A DNA stretch of 13,110 nucleotides. Source: an uncultured Oscillospiraceae bacterium (GTDB lineage Bacteria > Bacillota_A > Clostridia > Oscillospirales > Oscillospiraceae). Below are positions 1 to 6,443 of this stretch, piece by piece. The stretch is from the NCBI GenBank assembly GCA_910584605.1, contig CAJUAW010000078.1, forward strand, positions 1 to 13,110, written 5' to 3'. The notes beneath the pieces are model-generated. The model was not told where the DNA came from. It made no database searches and saw nothing but the letters and a program-made list of their open reading frames with translations. Every line of letters starts with the position of its first letter. Position 1 is the stretch's first letter. Made by a program: the position numbers and the translations under genes.

Positions 1-115
1 GGTTCTCATAGAGCCGACATTCCTCCATGACGGCGGCAACCTCGTCCGGCACTTCAATGAATGTGTCCTTGGTGTAGAGCGGGTAGTAGTGCTTTCGCAA
101 ATTGATGATCGCCAT
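1..115 (-). CDS. Sigma-70-like/HTH protein of a mobile element, N-terminal fragment
   Basis: This is an open frame from ATG at 115 that runs off the left edge of the window (38 codons visible). The product begins MAIINLRKHYYPLYTKDTF and continues IEVPDEVAAVMEE. This matches the layout of the start of the neighbouring gene at 123-575 (hydrophobic MxIINLRxHY, then an acidic EVxxEV segment), so the two are tandem paralogues. Its start lies only 7 bp after the stop of that gene, with a G-rich stretch (GTGAGGGCGG) as ribosome binding site, so the pair is probably cotranscribed. The C-terminal helix-turn-helix expected for the family is outside the window. The exact role (conjugation or excision control) is not deducible here. 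Confidence 0.65.
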   Translation of the reverse strand, partial: MAIINLRKHYYPLYTKDTFIEVPDEVAAVMEECRLYEN

Positions 116-122
116 GCCGCCC

Positions 123-575
123 TCACTTTCCCTGGGGGTGGTCTGCGTAGTAGCGGCGCAGATTGCACAGACCACGGCGGATGGACAGACACACGTTGCT
201 GTTGTGAACGTGCTCACGGTCTGCGATCTGCTGCTGGGTCAGCCCGTCCAGATAGTAGGCACAGACGCGCCGGGCCTGGGTGAGAGTAGCATAGACCAGG
301 GCCTCCCGCAAGGCAGCGGCCAGCCGGTCACGCTCGGCCCGTTCCTCCGCCAGCATGACAAGCTGCTCCGGGGACGGGCTGTGTTCCAGGGCATAGTTCT
401 CCGTCCAGTCGTAAGCGTCCAGGGAGTAGAACGCCCGGTGATACTGCTTGCGGCGCTCATAGTTCCGCATTTCCCGGATAGACTGGCACAGCACGTCAAA
501 GACTTCCTCGCTGACCTCCACCAGCTTGTCCTGCTGACAGTGGGGGTAATGGAGCCGCAGGTTGATGATTTTCAT
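123..575 (-). CDS. Sigma-70-family/HTH-like regulator of a mobile element
   Basis: The product is 150 residues, starting at ATG 575 behind TAGGAGG with an ideal gap. A longer frame reading from 968 exists only because the upstream gene is frameshifted, so 575 is the real start. Residues 1-45 form the small N-terminal module (MKIINLRLHY). The middle is helical and acidic with ERAERDRLAAAL at about 80-91. Residues 95-143 hold a sigma region 4-like helix-turn-helix (TLTQARRVCAYYLDGLTQQQ, then IADREHVHNSNVCLSIRRGL). Proteins like this are common in Tn916/Tn1549-type elements of Clostridia, where they are annotated as sigma factors and are presumed to drive element genes. No sigma region 2 is recognisable, so true sigma activity is uncertain. 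A 14-bp hairpin lies just upstream (593-628). Confidence 0.75.
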   Translation of the reverse strand: MKIINLRLHYPHCQQDKLVEVSEEVFDVLCQSIREMRNYERRKQYHRAFYSLDAYDWTENYALEHSPSPEQLVMLAEERAERDRLAAALREALVYATLTQARRVCAYYLDGLTQQQIADREHVHNSNVCLSIRRGLCNLRRYYADHPQGK

Positions 576-592
576 ATAGCCTCCTAAATGAC

Positions 593-628
593 GGGAGGGA
601 CAAACAGCCAAAACTGCTTGTCCCTCCC
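593..628. repeat. Strong inverted repeat between two sigma-like genes
   Basis: GGGAGGGACAA (593-603) pairs perfectly with TTGTCCCTCCC (618-628). After one mismatch, CAG (605-607) pairs with CTG (614-616), leaving a six-base loop. In the minus-strand transcript the hairpin sits between the broken gene (stop at 679) and the ribosome binding site of the next gene, followed by GTCATTT and not a clear U-run. It could be a weak terminator or attenuator, or an RNA-stabilising or processing element. Confidence 0.6.
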
Positions 629-678
629 AGTGATGGAGCAAACGCCCTTCACATGGTAGCCACTTAGGGGGGCAATCG

Positions 679-968
679 TTAGTATGTTTTCCCAAAGAAA
701 TTGAAAAACTTTTTGCGAACGCCCGTGATGCTCTGGCAAACGGAAACTTTGGAGCAGCCGCACATCTCGGCAATCTCCGCATAACTAAAATCATGCAGGG
801 CATAGAGCGAAAACCGCTCCCGCTGGGTGGGTGTGCAGAGCGCCAGCACCGCTGACGCTCACGGTAGAGTTTCTGATTGTTCCGCTTGGCCTGTTCCAGA
901 TAGTCGGCAACCTCGGCGCTGACCTCGACAGACACAAACCGCCCGTTGATGCTGATGGTAATTTCCAT
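679..968 (-). pseudogene. Sigma-70-like/HTH gene broken by internal deletion and frameshift
   Basis: From ATG 968 (ribosome binding site GGAGGAAAGG, 8-bp gap) the frame encodes MEITISINGRFVSVEVSAEV and continues to about residue 40 (LYRERQR). It then switches to sequence with no family character. In another frame the conserved C-terminal half is intact from about 856 to the TAA at 679-681. It reads LALCTPTQRERFSLYALHDF, then SYAEIAEMCGCSKVSVCQSI, then TGVRKKFFNFFGKTY, a classic sigma-4/HTH. The whole interval is 290 bp, not a multiple of three. The expected linker of roughly 40-50 residues between the two halves is missing, so the lesion is a deletion at about 856-860 that also shifts the frame. 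The start context and stop are otherwise normal, which suggests a recent loss or a sequencing/assembly error. Translation through the lesion would run on into the next gene as a 281-residue chimera. Confidence 0.75.
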
Positions 969-976
969 CGTCCTTT

Positions 977-1009
977 CCTCCGTTCAGATTTTTGGGGGCT
1001 GAACGGAGG
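977..1009 (-). promoter_or_regulatory. Hairpin burying the ribosome binding site of the sigma-like gene
   Basis: CCTCCGTTCAG (977-987) and CTGAACGGAGG (999-1009) form a perfect 11-bp stem with an 11-base loop. In the minus-strand RNA the downstream arm contains the GGAGG of the gene starting at 968, so the folded form would hide its ribosome binding site. Together with the short leader ORF upstream this looks like a translational switch. The pairing is seen directly; the regulatory role is inferred. Confidence 0.6.
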
Positions 1010-1110
1010 GGGTGGAGAACGGCAGCGTGGCCGTTGTCGCTGGCCAGGAAATACAAAAGCCCCCGGACGGCACAAGGCCATTCGAGGGCTGGTAACAACA
1101 TTATGAGCCG

Positions 1111-1203
1111 TCAGAAAACGACTATTTTCGCAAGCCTGGGTAGGGGATGCCGCTGCGGGAGGCAGGCTTTTTTTGACAAGTGACTATCTACCTTTACCCG
1201 CAT
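1111..1203 (-). CDS. Putative 30-residue leader peptide
   Basis: ATG at 1203 follows TAGGAGG with an 8-bp gap (ATGCCGCC), as good a start as any in the window. The frame stays open for 30 codons and ends at TGA 1111-1113. The product begins MRVKVDSHLSKKACLPQRHP and is basic, with a Pro/Arg-rich centre and a hydrophobic end. It ends 142 bp upstream of the broken sigma-like gene, and between them lie an imperfect GC-rich hairpin followed by TTTTGTATTT (minus strand, about 1060-1093) and the site-burying hairpin. Leader-peptide attenuation is known in mobile elements (for example upstream of tet(M) in Tn916). Whether this peptide works that way is inference; it could also be a chance ORF. Confidence 0.4.
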   Translation of the reverse strand: MRVKVDSHLSKKACLPQRHPLPRLAKIVVF

Positions 1204-1241
1204 GGCGGCATCCTCCTATATGGCGAGAAAGGAAATAGAAA

Positions 1242-1266
1242 GGCGGCGGCTTTAATAAACCGCCGC
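1242..1266 (-). terminator. Intrinsic terminator of the ABC-yxeA operon
   Basis: GCGGCGG (1243-1249) pairs with CCGCCGC (1260-1266) around a 10-base A/T-rich loop. In the minus-strand transcript the hairpin is followed by CTTTCTATTTCC. It lies about 45 bp after the yxeA-like stop and before the leader ORF. Confidence 0.6.
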
Positions 1267-1311
1267 AGAAAATAAGCCCTAAATGGATAGAACTTCTGTT
1301 ATTCGCTGAAA

Positions 1312-1701
1312 TTACCCTACATCATCCGATGGAGCAGAATAGTGATTCTGCACTGCTGCCGGAAGCTCGTCATACTGTACCTCGCTCCAATCCAGGACAC
1401 CCCGGACTGGCATGACGGTCAGACGAATAAAGGCCCCTTCCCGCAGTTCTCTGGAAGTTCCAAAGGTGATCTCCTTCTCGCTCCCGTTTTCGTCATAGGA
1501 CAGCAACGTGTAGGAATAGGGCAGGTTGCCTTTGAAGTTAATGACGCCTCCGTTAGAATCCACCTGTTCCACCTTGGTGTTGTCGATCTGGGCGTAATAC
1601 TCGGCGCTGCCGGAGCCGGAGAGAAACCATGCGCAAAAGCCGACCAGACCAATGAGAAAGACAGCAACGACGCCTATCACGATTTTCACTTTTTTCTTCA
1701 T
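1312..1701 (-). CDS. YxeA-family (DUF1093) exported small protein
   Basis: The product is 129 residues. ATG 1701 (MKKKVK) is preferred over an in-frame GTG at 1713 because AAGGGG lies at a better distance from it. Lys-rich residues 1-6 and a hydrophobic stretch at about 7-27 form a signal peptide or membrane anchor. The rest is a compact extracytoplasmic domain with the family hallmark YYAQID soon after the anchor, then INFKGNLPYSYTLLSYDENG and a C-terminal strand region (REGAFIRLTV, then WSEVQYDELP). YxeA proteins often close operons for peptide-antibiotic transporters, as in yxdLM-yxeA of B. subtilis. The gene starts 15 bp after the second permease, so it is the last gene of that operon. 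The function of YxeA is not firmly known. A role at the cell surface in antimicrobial-peptide sensing or protection is an inference from context. Confidence 0.75.
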   Translation of the reverse strand: MKKKVKIVIGVVAVFLIGLVGFCAWFLSGSGSAEYYAQIDNTKVEQVDSNGGVINFKGNLPYSYTLLSYDENGSEKEITFGTSRELREGAFIRLTVMPVRGVLDWSEVQYDELPAAVQNHYSAPSDDVG

Positions 1702-1716
1702 ATTGTTTGACACCCC

Positions 1717-2496
1717 TTACCAACCTTTTTTTGTGATGACCCGCTTGGGCTTTTTTGATGTCTTTGGAGCCGCGCCTTTTTTTGCTGTCGCCACAAAAGC
1801 GGCGGCAATCAGCAGAGTGGCCAGCAAACTGAGCATACAAAGCAACAGATTCCAATGGACGGCCGCATCATAGCTGCGGTATCCGATCAGCCCCATGCTT
1901 GCGGTCACGGGATACAAATTCGCCAAGGTCATGTTCCCCGCCGCGAACATCCCGCCGTAGCCGTAGACAAAGGCGACAACCGCTCCAATCAAGTGACCGT
2001 TTGGAATGCGGGCGGCGATGGCGATGATTGGCAGAACCGCGATATAAAGGAACAGGCAGTTGGCCGTGATCTGCAACCCGGCCTGTATAACTGCTGGTAA
2101 ATCGCCACCGGGAAATCCCAAAAGGGAGGATGCCATCACCGTGAACACAGTGCTGACGATCCCCAGGAACAGGGAGAGCAGTCCGCAGACGGCCAGCTTG
2201 CCAGCCAGCAGAGCGGGAAACGACAGGGGAACCGTCAGAATGTTTTTCAGCGTATCATCCGTTCCCTCCCGGCTGATGATATATCCGGTAATCAAAGCGA
2301 TGCACATAGGGAAAATTGTTGTGATGTTGTTCTTCAGGACCTGCTCCACGAAAAAGGAGAAGGTCCATACACTTCCATCCTGGGCGGTGGTGGAGAAAAC
2401 GGTCAGCAGGACGGACAGCAGCATCAGGAAAACCCCTGCCCAGATCATGTGATACCGTTTCAGTTTCCAAAATTCGGTTTTCATCAATACCAGCAT
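1717..2496 (-). CDS. ABC-2 type permease, lantibiotic-immunity (LanG/MutG-like) subunit
   Basis: The product is 259 residues and starts at ATG 2496 behind GAGGGGGG. A frame extending to 2532 lacks a site and overlaps the upstream gene. After a short amphipathic start (MLVLMKTEFWKLKRYHMIW) there are about six membrane segments, with the usual ABC-2 pattern of a first helix, an extracytoplasmic loop (TTAQDGSVWTF) and a cytoplasmic IISREGTDDTLKNILTVPLS segment that would contact the ATPase. The C-terminus is Lys-rich and cytoplasmic (ATAKKGAAPKTSKKPKR). It follows the first permease with a single base between stop and start, implying translational coupling and paired assembly in one transporter. 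LanFEG transporters expel lantibiotics from the membrane. The substrate here is unknown. Confidence 0.8.
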   Translation of the reverse strand: MLVLMKTEFWKLKRYHMIWAGVFLMLLSVLLTVFSTTAQDGSVWTFSFFVEQVLKNNITTIFPMCIALITGYIISREGTDDTLKNILTVPLSFPALLAGKLAVCGLLSLFLGIVSTVFTVMASSLLGFPGGDLPAVIQAGLQITANCLFLYIAVLPIIAIAARIPNGHLIGAVVAFVYGYGGMFAAGNMTLANLYPVTASMGLIGYRSYDAAVHWNLLLCMLSLLATLLIAAAFVATAKKGAAPKTSKKPKRVITKKGW

Positions 2497-2497
2497 T

Positions 2498-3295
2498 TCA
2501 ATTCCCCCCTCTCGTTTTATACAGCCGGTCAATCAGCAGAATGGACAGGACAGTCATTGCACTCAAAATCAAGACGGTCTGCGTTGTTGAGGGAATCAGG
2601 TATTGCAGTTCCCCCAAGCTGCCCTTGACGCCATGCCGAACCATATCCCCCGCGCACCAGAGGTTTGTGAGGGGAATCGGCATCAGCCAGCACAGAAACT
2701 TCGGCAGGGCGCCGAAGCTGCTTTCGGCGGTCAGGCTTAATACACTGTAAAAGATGCACAGCAGGACGGAGAAGATATAGGTTCTGCTGAAAAAGACCAC
2801 CAGCACCACCAGCGGCAGGGTGCCCGCCGTGACGAAAACTCCCATTTCCACCGCTACCCACAGCTTATAGCCCAGCCCGCCCACCTCGGCAATCAGGCCC
2901 CCGCAGACAATGGTGACGGCGGCTGTGGACAGGCAGAAAATTAGTCCGAACAGAAACAGGACGATAATTTTGGCAAAAATCATCTGGGTGCTGGTCACCG
3001 GGATGGTCCGCAGATTTTTGAAGGTGTCGTTGTCCCGTTCCATAAAGAACAGCATGGCGGCGATGACGCCGATGACGCAGGGCAGAAGCAGTTCCACCCC
3101 ATAGCCCAGGACAAACTGGTAAAAGTCGTCAAAGAGCTCGGCTTTCGTGTCGTACCGCTCCATCATGCGGGGCGTCAGCATCATCAGTGCCAGCGGGGGC
3201 GGGAACAGGAACGCGGAGAGGATTACAAAAGGAATGAACTTCTTCCGTTTCAGCTTCTGAAGCTCACAGGAAATCAGCTTAAGCAATCCCCTCAC
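2498..3295 (-). CDS. ABC-2 type permease, lantibiotic-immunity (LanE/MutE-like) subunit
   Basis: The product is 265 residues. The apparent start is GTG 3295, inside the end of the ATPase gene (17-bp overlap). GGGGGT precedes it, although a TTG three codons further in is also possible. The protein opens LLKLISCELQKLKRKKFIPF, the basic cytoplasmic start typical of ABC-2 permeases, followed by about six hydrophobic segments. The conserved MERDNDTFKNLRTIPVTSTQ segment after the second helix parallels REGTDDTLKNILTVPLS in the partner permease, so the two are distant paralogues that probably form a heterodimer. It is membrane-embedded and driven by the ATPase encoded upstream. The exact substrate is not deducible. 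Confidence 0.8.
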   Translation of the reverse strand: MRGLLKLISCELQKLKRKKFIPFVILSAFLFPPPLALMMLTPRMMERYDTKAELFDDFYQFVLGYGVELLLPCVIGVIAAMLFFMERDNDTFKNLRTIPVTSTQMIFAKIIVLFLFGLIFCLSTAAVTIVCGGLIAEVGGLGYKLWVAVEMGVFVTAGTLPLVVLVVFFSRTYIFSVLLCIFYSVLSLTAESSFGALPKFLCWLMPIPLTNLWCAGDMVRHGVKGSLGELQYLIPSTTQTVLILSAMTVLSILLIDRLYKTRGGN

Positions 3296-4202
3296 CCCCG
3301 GTCACCCGTTTGAAGTAATCCTCCAGGCTTTCCTCCACAGTTGCGGCCTCCGACACCTCCAGACCATACTGCACAAAGGCAGAAACAATCTTTGCCACGG
3401 GGACCTTGGAAGAATCCAGCCGCAGATGTTGGCCGTCCTGTACGGTAAACTGATTTTCGTGGAAAGCACTGTTCAAGACCTCCGCCGCCCGCCCCGTGTC
3501 GGAGACTGTGAAGCGGATATACCGGTCGCTCTTGGCTTCCAGGTCCGCAAGGCTCTCCTCCTCCAGCAGCACACCGTGGTCGATGATGCCGATGTCGTCC
3601 GCCAACAGCGCCACCTCGGAGAGAATGTGGCTGGAGATTAGAATTGTCTTGCCCCGCTCGTCGCACAGCGCCCGGATGAAGGAGCGCACCTCCGCGATGC
3701 CGATGGGGTCCAGGCCGTTGATGGGCTCGTCCAGGATCAGCAGCTCCGGGTCGTGCATCACCGCCAGGGCGATGGCCAGCCGCTGCTTCATACCCAGGGA
3801 GTATTGGGAAAAGAGCTTTTTATCCCGGTAGGGCAGTCCTACCAAATCCAGGGCGTTCTTAATAGCCCCCTGATTTTTCAGTCCCCGCAGGGCAGCGAAA
3901 ATGCGCAGGTTCTCCGTTCCCGTCAGATTGGGATAGAAGCCGGGGGATTCAATCAGGCTGCCGATGCGGGGCAGCAGCTTCTTCTCATTGCCCATCAGGG
4001 ACTTCCCACAGATCGTCACCTTCCCTGACGTGGGCTGGGTCAGGCCCAGCAGCATCTTCATGGTGGTGGTTTTTCCGGCTCCGTTTCGGCCCAGCAGACC
4101 ATAGATGCGGCCTCTTTGAACATGGATGTTCAGCTCCGCCACGCTCTTTTGCGTTCCGTACTGTTTGGTCAGTTGTTTTGTTTCGATGACTATTTCGCTC
4201 AT
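3279..4202 (-). CDS. ABC transporter ATPase, lantibiotic/bacitracin-resistance (LanF/BcrA) type
   Basis: The product is 307 residues, starting at ATG 4202 behind a perfect AAGGAGGT; upstream in-frame codons are not needed. Walker A is GRNGAGKTT (38-46), the signature is the degenerate YSLGMKQRL (134-142), Walker B is LLILDEP (154-160), and the switch-region His is in ISSHIL. Where most ABC ATPases have the Q-loop glutamine, the sequence is IGSLIESPGFY with Glu at about residue 85. This E-loop is a known mark of LanF immunity ATPases. Residues after about 220 form the C-terminal accessory domain. It powers the two downstream permeases, with which it overlaps, and heads the minus-strand operon. 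The -10 box and the four 11-bp repeats upstream indicate control by the divergent two-component system. Bacitracin-type BcrA is the main alternative. Confidence 0.88.
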   Translation of the reverse strand: MSEIVIETKQLTKQYGTQKSVAELNIHVQRGRIYGLLGRNGAGKTTTMKMLLGLTQPTSGKVTICGKSLMGNEKKLLPRIGSLIESPGFYPNLTGTENLRIFAALRGLKNQGAIKNALDLVGLPYRDKKLFSQYSLGMKQRLAIALAVMHDPELLILDEPINGLDPIGIAEVRSFIRALCDERGKTILISSHILSEVALLADDIGIIDHGVLLEEESLADLEAKSDRYIRFTVSDTGRAAEVLNSAFHENQFTVQDGQHLRLDSSKVPVAKIVSAFVQYGLEVSEAATVEESLEDYFKRVTGGEGIA

Positions 4203-4226
4203 AGCGGTTACCTCCTTTGTAGGGTC

Positions 4227-4232
4227 AATATA
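4227..4232 (-). promoter_or_regulatory. -10 box of the ABC-yxeA operon promoter
   Basis: TATATT on the minus strand places transcription start near 4220, 18 bp before the ATPase start codon. There is no sigma-A -35 hexamer at the right distance. Instead the four CTCAAGG repeats cover that region and end 9 bp upstream of this box, the arrangement of an activator-dependent promoter of the PhoB type. Confidence 0.6.
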
Positions 4233-4241
4233 CAACACCAT

Positions 4242-4281
4242 CCTTGAGCGATCCTTGAGGCAACCTTGAGATAACCTTGAG
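4242..4281 (-). promoter_or_regulatory. Four 11-bp direct repeats, probable response-regulator operator
   Basis: CCTTGAG (CTCAAGG on the minus strand) occurs at 4242-4248, 4253-4259, 4264-4270 and 4275-4281, each exactly 11 bp from the next. The spacers vary (TTAT, TTGC, ATCG on the minus strand). OmpR/PhoB-family regulators bind head-to-tail 11-bp half-sites, so the array can hold two dimers. It spans about -22 to -61 of the minus-strand promoter and lies 15 bp upstream of the plus-strand -35 box. Confidence 0.75.
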
Positions 4282-4296
4282 ATTGCGCCGGCGGCA

Positions 4297-4325
4297 TATA
4301 CAATTTTTAGTTTCTGCGCTATAAT
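4297..4325 (+). promoter_or_regulatory. Sigma-A promoter of the response regulator/kinase operon
   Basis: The -10 is a perfect TATAAT (4320-4325). Seventeen bases upstream is TATACA (4297-4302), matching four of six consensus -35 positions. The expected start of transcription is near 4332, leaving a very short leader before the AGGAGGGG site at 4336-4343. The repeat array just upstream could add autoregulation. Confidence 0.65.
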
Positions 4326-4348
4326 GAGCGCGGACAGGAGGGGCTTAT

Positions 4349-5044
4349 ATGCTGAACAGAGAAATCCTCGTTGTAGACGATGAAAAAGATTTGCGGACAA
4401 TGATCCGCTCCATTTTTGAGAGCGCCGGATATACACAGATTACAACAGCGGCCTCCGGGCAAGAGGCGCTGGCGGTGATGGCGAAAAAAACACCCGGCAT
4501 CATCGTTCTGGATGTGATGATGCCGGGCATGGACGGGTTTGAACTGCTCCAGGAGATTCGGGCCGTCAGCAAGGTTCCCGTCCTCATGCTCACGGCAAAG
4601 GGGGAGGCCGAGGACCGCTTTGCCGGGTTTGAGCTGGGGGCGGACGATTATCTGGTCAAGCCTTTTCTCCCGAAGGAATTGCTGCTGCGGGTTCAGGCAA
4701 TTTTGAAACGGGCCTATCCTGAAAAAGAGCGGGTTGTTACGCTGAACGCTGCCTCGGTGGATTTAGACCGGGCAGAGGTTATCCGAGATGGACTGCGGAC
4801 GCCCTTGACCGCCAAGGAGTACAGCATTTTTGAAAAGCTGGCGGAAAATGCGGGCCGGATCGTCACCATCGGCGTTCTCTGTCAAACGCTGTGCGGGGAC
4901 ATCTGGCAGGGGTATGAAACAACGCTGATGACCCATATCCGGCATCTGCGGGAGAAGATCGAGGAAAATCCGTCAAAGCCCGTGTCGCTCCTGACGGTGA
5001 AGGGCCTGGGATATAAGCTGGTGGTAAAGGAGCCGGAGAAATGA
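4349..5044 (+). CDS. OmpR/PhoB-family response regulator
   Basis: The product is 231 residues, starting at ATG 4349 with AGGAGGGG five bases upstream. The receiver domain (about 4-120) has all key residues: acidic pair D10/D11 (VVDDE), phosphoacceptor D55 (IIVLDVMMPGMDG), T82 and K104 (VKPF). The C-terminal winged helix (about 130-227) shows LTAKEYSIFEKLAENAGRIV and a recognition-helix region TTLMTHIRHLREKI, ending KGLGYKLV. It should bind the 11-bp repeats in the divergent intergenic region and switch on the ABC-yxeA operon. The stop overlaps the kinase start (ATGA), so the two are translationally coupled. It parallels CprR of C. difficile and YxdJ of B. subtilis in context. The inducing signal is unknown but is likely an antimicrobial peptide. 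Confidence 0.92.
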   Translation: MLNREILVVDDEKDLRTMIRSIFESAGYTQITTAASGQEALAVMAKKTPGIIVLDVMMPGMDGFELLQEIRAVSKVPVLMLTAKGEAEDRFAGFELGADDYLVKPFLPKELLLRVQAILKRAYPEKERVVTLNAASVDLDRAEVIRDGLRTPLTAKEYSIFEKLAENAGRIVTIGVLCQTLCGDIWQGYETTLMTHIRHLREKIEENPSKPVSLLTVKGLGYKLVVKEPEK

Positions 5045-6411
5045 AACCTGTGGAACGCTTCTTTCGGAAATACTTTTTATCTATGGTGGGCATCATCGTG
5101 CTGTTCCTGCTACTCAATGTTGTCCTGTTTTTCTCTGTGTTGATTTGGGCCTGGCAGACCTCGGAGATACCGGAAATCTCTATAAGCAAAATCTGTGACA
5201 GCATTACTCTGGATGGAACCGGACATTTGACGGCGGCTGGGGAGCTGGGCGAAATTCTGAAAGAACATCACGCCTGGGCGATGATTATAGACGATACCGG
5301 AACGGTCATTTTTCAGAGCAGACTGCCGGAGGAATTGCCCCGGCGGTACACGGCAGCGGACGTGGCAAAATTCAGCCGGTGGTATCTGGGGGATTATCCG
5401 GTCTATGTGCAGGAGCATCCCCAGGGGCTATTGGTAGTGGGCGGCGAAAAGGGCAGTCAGGCGAAGTATTACTTTTCCGTCAGTGAGAGCTATGCGAGAA
5501 AACTGCTTGTCGGGCTGGCTGCCGTCTTTCTGACCAATATCATTGTGGTGGTCCTGCTGATCTGGAAGAACACTCGGCACGTTGAAAAGGCAGTCACGCC
5601 TATTTTGCGGGGGATTGAAACGGTTTCCTCCGGCCAGCCGGTCAGTCTCCCGGAGAAGGGAGAATTGGCGGAGATCAACCGCCAGCTTAACAAGGCGGGG
5701 GCTTTTATTGCCAAAAAGGACAGCGCCCGCGCCGACTGGATCAGCGGTATCTCCCATGACGTGCGGACGCCCCTCTCGGTGATTTTGGGTTTTGCCGGAC
5801 AGTTGGAGGATGACCAAACACTTCCAATCTCCGCCCGTGAACAGGCGTCCTATATCCGTAGGCAGGGGGAGAAGCTGCGGAGCCTGATTTCCGATTTGAA
5901 CCTCACGTCCAGGCTGGAGTATTCCATGCAGCCCCTCCGGATGGAAAAAATCTATTTAGTGGAGCTGGCGCGGCAAGTCGTCTGTGAGTTTTTGGACGGC
6001 GGGTTAGATGCGCGGTATCAAATTATGTTTGATTCCAGCCAGGAGAGCGAAACAGCGTCCATCATGGGAGACGAAGCTCTGCTGAAACGTGCGCTGTATA
6101 ATTTGATTCAAAACAGCGTCATTCATAATCCAAAAGGGTGCGTGATTTCTGTTTCCGTAGTGTGGAACGGAAACAATACGGTCATAACGGTATCGGACAA
6201 CGGCATCGGCGTGTCCGCTGAGAAGCTGGACAAATTAAGAGCGACAACAAATCATTTGGAAAGTACCGATGAAAGATTAAAGCTAAGACACGGTTTAGGC
6301 GTTCTGTTGGTCCGTCAAATTGTTGAGGCGCATCACGGAACCATGGAAATTCTTAGTGAGCCGCAAAATGGGTATCAGACAGTTTTAGTTTTTCCCGGCG
6401 GGGAGACATAA
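5041..6411 (+). CDS. Sensor histidine kinase
   Basis: The product is 456 residues and its ATG overlaps the regulator's stop codon by four bases. There are two membrane helices (about 12-37 and 155-175) bracketing an extracytoplasmic domain of about 115 residues, long enough to sense a ligand directly. This differs from the tiny-loop BceS-type kinases. A HAMP-like linker precedes the H-box WISGISHDVRTPLSVILG with phosphoacceptor H239. The ATP-binding domain has the N-box RALYNLIQNSVIHN (about 350-363), the G1 box DNGIG (386-390) and G2 HGLGVLLV (417-424). It should phosphorylate the adjacent response regulator. The context resembles CprK/NisK-type lantibiotic sensing. A terminator follows at once, so the pair forms a two-gene operon. 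Confidence 0.9.
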   Translation: MKPVERFFRKYFLSMVGIIVLFLLLNVVLFFSVLIWAWQTSEIPEISISKICDSITLDGTGHLTAAGELGEILKEHHAWAMIIDDTGTVIFQSRLPEELPRRYTAADVAKFSRWYLGDYPVYVQEHPQGLLVVGGEKGSQAKYYFSVSESYARKLLVGLAAVFLTNIIVVVLLIWKNTRHVEKAVTPILRGIETVSSGQPVSLPEKGELAEINRQLNKAGAFIAKKDSARADWISGISHDVRTPLSVILGFAGQLEDDQTLPISAREQASYIRRQGEKLRSLISDLNLTSRLEYSMQPLRMEKIYLVELARQVVCEFLDGGLDARYQIMFDSSQESETASIMGDEALLKRALYNLIQNSVIHNPKGCVISVSVVWNGNNTVITVSDNGIGVSAEKLDKLRATTNHLESTDERLKLRHGLGVLLVRQIVEAHHGTMEILSEPQNGYQTVLVFPGGET

Positions 6412-6415
6412 GGAA

Positions 6416-6443
6416 ACGGAGAACGCTTGCATACGTTCTCCGT
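6416..6443 (+). terminator. Intrinsic terminator after the histidine kinase
   Basis: ACGGAGAACG (6416-6425) and CGTTCTCCGT (6434-6443) form a perfect 10-bp stem with an 8-base loop, followed by TGCTCTTTATTTGG. It begins 4 bp after the kinase stop codon. Confidence 0.8.

Noticed and set aside
123..968. A single 281-residue protein spanning both sigma-like genes
   Set aside because: The frame passes from one gene into the next only because of the deletion/frameshift near 856-860. The second gene has its own ribosome site and start at 575, and the conserved C-terminal half of the first lies in another frame.
859..1101. Minus-strand 80-residue ORF in the leader of the sigma-like gene
   Set aside because: No ribosome site is present, the composition is unremarkable, and it reads through the hairpin and the out-of-frame start of the sigma-like gene, so it is most likely a shadow frame.
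1132..1174. Plus-strand terminator (AAGCCTG / CAGGCTT followed by seven T)
   Set aside because: It looks like a terminator on the plus strand, but there is no plus-strand gene upstream to end, the loop is 24 bases, and it lies within the minus-strand leader ORF. It was left out as unsupported.
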